Shown here: positions 60,801 through 64,000 of the stretch, piece after piece
Position numbering within the stretch: the stretch's first letter is position 1
Layout: the number at the start of each line of letters is the position of its first letter
From: Eudromia elegans
Taxonomy: Eukaryota > Chordata > Aves > Tinamiformes > Tinamidae
Direction of reading: 5' to 3'
Length of the DNA: 64,000 nt
Assembly (NCBI GenBank): GCA_003342815.1
Contig: PTEX01000486.1
Coordinates: 85,348 to 149,347 of the forward strand
Position numbers and translations under genes: made by a program
The notes under the pieces: model-generated
Told to the model about the DNA's origin: nothing
Seen by the model: the letters and a program-made list of their open reading frames with translations, nothing else
Database searches by the model: none

Positions 60801-62819
60801 GACTGAGCAGCCATCTCATCCAGTGCAGAACTTCACTGGGAGAAGCCCAGTACAGACAGGACTACAGGCAGGTTTCTGGATTGCAGCTGGAAAAGATGGT
60901 AAGGATCACGTCAGCCCCTTGGACAAGGGAGCACGCCTGCTTTTAGCTAAGAACCCGTGTCGTTAGAGAACCTTGCTGCCGTGCAGTGACCATACAGCAC
61001 CAGCGTCAGTCTTGTCCTGTGTTCATTTAGCTGCAGTACAGTTTTTCTTTTCAGATGTAATCAGCCACTCTTATCCATGCCTTTGTCCCATCCAAATGAG
61101 ACAATTACAAAGAAAGCTGCTAAGGACTGAGCCTTCCAGCCCTCCAGGGACTGAAACCGTGGAGAACGCAGAGCCACTGCGAAAGGCAGTACATTAAGTC
61201 CGTAAGATGGTTGGAAGCTTTCCTCTGAAGCAAGACACTCCTCTCCCAAGCACAGTAAACCCACTCAAATCCCTGAGCTCACTCACAATGCTTTTCTTTC
61301 GCTGTTCTCTAAACAAGCCATCACCTAAGAAAACCACCAAAGAAAAAAAGATAAAGGTTCAAGTTCACACTGCTGTACTCCCAAAGAAATATAGAGTACT
61401 GCCTCGGAACACCAAATAGCATTCACATCTCCCTGTGAATGAGGGAACCACATACCACTATCCCATAGGCAACAATATCAGACGTATGACACACTGAGCA
61501 GCATCAATTCTTGATCTCTCTTTGCCACTAACTATGTCAGCAATCGCAGTGTCAGAAGCTGGAACTACTGCTCTAGACCACAACTGGAAGAGACAAACAT
61601 GTGCTGAACAGTTTTATCACTGTGCAAAGTCTGCGGATGGATTTACAAATTGCCAGATGGGTATCAAGGCCACAGCGAGCACTTACAGCTTAGCAAGACA
61701 TCTGGGCTGCTCATGCTGAAACAGCAAGCACGCAGACACCAGTTCTGCCCTTCTTCAGCATCATCCATTCAGTGCAGCAGTTTTCTCAATGAGATTAACG
61801 TCCAGGTGAAACATCCCTTTAATAACACGAGGCTGGGAAACTTCAGTATTTCTCAAGAAGCAACCGCAGTCTGTGTTCAGCTAGTTGGTCTATCTGAACA
61901 GCACAGAATTAGGGAAATGCCTTGTTTACAATTAATTTTCATTGCTAACTACTGTGCAGGCAGTAAAAAAAAAAGCCTGTGAATTGCAGGGTCAGGAAAA
62001 TGGGATTTATTCTAGCAACCTGAAGTACTGCTCTTGCCACCCCAACTTCATTCCTGGAACCGCATGGATACTTCAAGCTTCCTCTGAAGTCTCCGTTCTT
62101 ATCACAGCATCTAATGATCACGTCCATGCAAGACAGCAAGTCTTCTGTCACCGGTTATTCAATGGAAATCATAAGCCCAGTCACACATGGCATTACAAAT
62201 GCGTCTCTGACTTGAGCTACAGTTTTACCTTCTCCTTCACTATGTAATTCTAATACTCATTACTGTTTTCCTTCAGCTTGCTTTATTATTCCAGGCTGGC
62301 CTTTCTTGAGTGACAGACCAAAGTATATGTTTGAGTTTTATCTGGCTCAGAAGTGGTGGTTACTTCTTAATAGAAGGAAAACCTAGGGCCTTGGCTGCCT
62401 TCAAATCTGTACAAGATTTATTGAGATTTATGTTGCAAATATAGTATTTTACAGATTAAAACTGCCTGCTTCCTTTTTTTTTTCCTACTCTCCACAATAA
62501 CCTTTATCACAGTACTGCTGATAGGGAAAAAGAATCATAATTTTTGAAAAAAACTCTGGATGCATAGTACTACCTCCTAGGATTGTGGGATTTAAACACC
62601 TACTTAAAACTGCATGTGCATTTACTACACCAGAGACCAAGACAGAGCTGAAATTAAGCGCAGACCTTTCAGCGTTCTGCTGAGCCACGATGTCCATCGT
62701 CAGCTCTTTTTTTTTTTTTAAAAAAAAAAACCCAAACTCAACTCATCGAATCCCACAGAACCAAATTCTGCCTGTACATTAACGCTTCATCCTGCACAAA
62801 CGTATGTTTCAGCAGTTAT
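57891..62819. other. Non-coding stretch upstream of the CpG island, no gene seen
   Basis: It contains the hairpin-forming inverted repeat at 58.2 kb. Short open frames on both strands (for example 61522-62247 on the plus strand) lack recognisable domains. Confidence 0.65.
58198..58352. repeat. Imperfect inverted repeat with 63-nt arms and 29-nt loop
   Basis: The left arm 58198-58260 and the reverse complement of the right arm 58290-58352 align without gaps with 51 of 63 bases identical, counted by eye. The outer part shares TGCT, TCTTTATGG and AAGCCACA. The inner part shares TTTTATTTCTGGAACTCCT. Several mismatches would be G-U pairs in RNA. It could be a decayed palindromic DNA transposon (MITE-like) or a hairpin RNA precursor. 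I do not recognise a named family. Confidence 0.88.
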
Positions 62820-63345
62820 GAAAAGGAGGCAGCTGACGGCTCCCTGCCTGCGAGCAGGCGCTAGGACGGCTTCGCTTCACACAGTCCCGTCAATGTGTCC
62901 TCACCGTTGGCAGCGCCGCCGCCGCCGCGGCGGCTCCGGGACGCGATCCCGCGGACTCCCGCTCCCCGCGGAGCCCACCCGGCCACCGCGGAACACCCGC
63001 GCTCTGGAGGCGCCCCGGGGCCGGGGCCCGGGTTGCGTCGCCTTGTAGCGGCGACTGGCCAACACGCGGCGAAGTTTCAGCGGCGCGCGATGCCGTACTC
63101 GAGGGCAAGGAATGGTCTTTACAGTCAGTGCTATTGGCCTAGATGATACGTAACGCTTTCTTTTGGGAAAAAGTTACATGAGGCTGATTTAGGGTGCCTG
63201 AGGAGCCCTTATGGGACCGCGGGCGGGAAGGTCCAGCAATGCCAACCCGGGCTGGCGGCATCAGGCACAACGCACCGCCCCGCCGAAGCGGAGCCCGCGC
63301 GCGGCTCCACGCGCCGCTCGGTGCGGCGGGGGCAGCGCGGGCACG

Positions 63346-63417
63346 ATCCCCGCCGCCATCCCCGCCGCCATCCCCGCCGCCATCCCCGCCGCCGTGCCCG
63401 CCGCCATCCCCGCGCCC
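63346..63417. repeat. 12-bp tandem repeat, six units, with YY1-like cores
   Basis: The unit ATCCCCGCCGCC begins at 63346, 63358, 63370, 63382, 63394 (as GTGCCCGCCGCC) and 63406 (as ATCCCCGCGCCC). Each junction of units creates GCCGCCAT, the reverse complement of the ATGGCGGC core bound by YY1. It lies about 340-410 bases inside intron 1, downstream of the coding exon on the minus strand. Confidence 0.9.
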
Positions 63418-63543
63418 CTTCTTTGTTAGCGCCGCGTCCTCGCTCCCCTCGCGGTGCCCTCGAGGGACGGGAGCCGCGCGGCGGCGCCGGGACCCGCTCT
63501 GCCTCCCGCCCTCCCTTCGCCGGGCCACGGCGCGGATAAATGA

Positions 63544-63575
63544 ACAATTAAATAAGAACAACAATTAAATAAGAG
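63544..63575. repeat. 17-bp period AT-rich duplication within the CpG island
   Basis: ACAATTAAATAAGA occurs at 63544 and again at 63561. It is a sharply AT-rich patch enclosed by GC-rich sequence on both sides, with TTTAATT homeodomain-like cores on the minus strand. Confidence 0.85.
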
Positions 63576-63605
63576 AAGAAGCAGCCGGCGGCAGCACAAA
63601 GCGCC

Positions 63606-63614
63606 GGGGCGGGC
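63606..63614 (+). promoter_or_regulatory. GC box (Sp/KLF type)
   Basis: GGGGCGGGC matches the Sp1/KLF consensus. It sits in the early intron, about 140 bases downstream of the splice donor on the minus strand. Confidence 0.45.
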
Positions 63615-63755
63615 GGAGGGACAGGGCGGCCCTGCGGCAGCCCCGGCGGCTCCAGCCCCGGCGGCTCCTGCCCGGCCGCCCAGACGCCGCCGCCGCCGCC
63701 GCCCGCGGCCCCTCCGCGCGGGCGCGCCCGTCCCTCCCCGTGCCCCTCCGCTTAC

Positions 63756-63824
63756 CTTCAGCAGCACAAAGAGGAGGAGGAGGAGGAGGCAGGAGGCGGC
63801 CCCCCGCCGCCGCTGCCCGGGCAT
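63756..63824 (-). CDS. First coding exon: signal peptide or signal anchor of an unidentified membrane/secreted protein
   Basis: On the minus strand ATG (63824-63822) opens 23 codons: MPGQRRRGAASC, a run of six leucines, FVLLK. The exon then ends at AAG joined to GTAAGC (donor GT at 63755-63754), a near-perfect splice donor in phase 0. A basic N-terminal stretch (RRR) before about 12 hydrophobic residues is the layout of a cleavable signal peptide or a type II signal anchor, so the product should enter the secretory pathway. Reading on without splicing gives a low-complexity Arg/Gly/Ala stretch, which supports splicing. The ATG context is weak (T at -3, C at +4), and an upstream ORF precedes it. 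The following intron exceeds 63 kb, which is common in large neuronal adhesion, receptor and glycan-modifying genes. I cannot name the gene. Confidence 0.7.
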
Positions 63825-64000
63825 TGAAGGGCGGATGGCGGCGGCCGGCGGATGGAGGGGCCGGGCCGGGGGGTACGGACGGTGCCTCCCGCCGGGCTCC
63901 GAGCCGTGCCCGGCTGCGGCGAGGCGCTCACAGCGGCGGCAGCACCAGCGGCGGCAGCGGCGACCTCCCCGCCGCGCGGCGCATCCCGCCGCCCCCGCCT
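63825..64000 (-). other. 5' UTR / proximal promoter of the minus-strand gene (partial)
   Basis: Extremely GC-rich sequence immediately upstream of the start codon, with GCCGCC and CCGGCC repeats and no TATA-like motif. The transcription start is not determinable by eye, and the region is cut by the window end. Confidence 0.55.
63928..63984 (-). other. Upstream ORF (18 codons) in the presumed 5' UTR
   Basis: On the minus strand an ATG at 63984-63982 opens an 18-codon frame (MRRAAGRSPLPP, then LVLPPL) ending in TGA at 63930-63928, about 100 bases before the main ATG. If the transcript begins to the right of 63984, this uORF would precede a main ATG with poor Kozak context and could dampen its translation. 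Confidence 0.4.

Larger units (their letters stand above)
1..63755 (-). other. Presumed first intron (5' part) of the minus-strand gene starting at 63.8 kb
   Basis: The coding exon at 63756-63824 ends in a consensus donor (AAG then GTAAGC, read on the minus strand). I found no second exon to its left that clearly continues a secreted or membrane protein, so the rest of the window is most simply one long first intron. Its content fits: AT-rich, stop-rich sequence with LINE fragments and microsatellites. The intron's 3' end lies outside the window. A small exon could have been missed by eye, and a nested gene may lie inside (see 36.4 kb). This is inference from one splice donor, not proof. Confidence 0.5.
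62820..64000 (-). promoter_or_regulatory. CpG island spanning the 5' end of the minus-strand gene
   Basis: GC content and CpG density rise abruptly at about 62.82 kb, with a short less-GC gap near 63.09-63.19 kb, and stay high to the window end. The island holds GC boxes, a 12-bp GCC-rich tandem repeat, the first coding exon and the beginning of the 5' UTR. In birds such islands mark promoters. The transcription start is probably near or beyond the right edge of the window. Confidence 0.85.

Noticed and set aside
63194-63568. Plus-strand open frames rich in Pro/Ser in the CpG island
   Set aside because: They are artefacts of the 12-bp GCC-rich tandem repeat and high GC. There is no start context or domain.
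63426-63755. Unspliced continuation of the minus-strand reading frame after the signal-peptide exon
   Set aside because: It is low-complexity Arg/Gly/Ala sequence and crosses a near-perfect splice donor at 63755, so splicing is far more likely than translation.
1-64000. CRISPR array, bacterial operon or prophage interpretation
   Set aside because: No spacer-repeat pattern, no ribosome binding sites and no dense coding. CR1 LINEs, CpG islands and splice signals show vertebrate nuclear DNA.

Overview
The window looks like avian (at least sauropsid) nuclear DNA. It carries repeated CR1 LINE fragments whose 3' tails end in short runs of the ATTCTGTG type. It has no Alu- or L1-like repeats, AT-rich non-coding sequence throughout, and a CpG island at one end. 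Gene density is very low and most of the 64 kb is non-coding. Apart from LINE remnants, only one coding exon is well supported. LAYOUT: The right end (about 62.8-64.0 kb) is a CpG island holding the 5' end of a minus-strand gene. Its first coding exon (63756-63824) encodes a hydrophobic N-terminal peptide starting MPGQRRRGAASC, followed by a leucine run and a consensus splice donor. Everything to its left is then most simply the beginning of a very long first intron of at least 63.7 kb. I could not identify the gene from 23 residues. At 36.28-36.50 kb, deep inside that presumed intron, is a compact CpG-rich block on the plus strand. It has an NRF1-type palindrome, a strong Kozak ATG and a splice donor seven codons later, and looks like the promoter and first exon of a nested transcript. 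REPEATS: Six CR1 pieces are recognised. These are 4910-6044 (+), 9619-12345 (-, the longest, with endonuclease and reverse transcriptase remnants), 18261-18793 (+, with seven unresolved bases), 30243-30309 (+, tail only), 33464-34009 (+) and 57195-57890 (+). All are 5'-truncated and broken. The 18 kb and 57 kb copies clearly belong to one subfamily. Older repeats (a MIR/CORE-SINE-like piece at 15.8 kb, an ancient CR1/L3-type tail at 16.2 kb and a MIR-like piece at 31.4 kb) are fainter. Other structures are an imperfect inverted repeat with 63-nt arms at 58198-58352, a perfect 29-bp palindrome at 45511-45539 beside a direct repeat, a six-unit 12-bp tandem repeat with YY1-like cores at 63346-63417, a 46-nt A run at 48195-48240, and several microsatellites. 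HOW THE PARTS RELATE: There is no operon-like organisation. The simplest picture is one long minus-strand gene whose first intron holds transposon debris, candidate homeodomain-rich regulatory DNA (for example near 24.45, 37.15 and 46.6 kb) and possibly a nested plus-strand transcription unit starting near 36.4 kb. No CRISPR array, canonical tRNA or rRNA gene, or complete protein-coding gene was seen.
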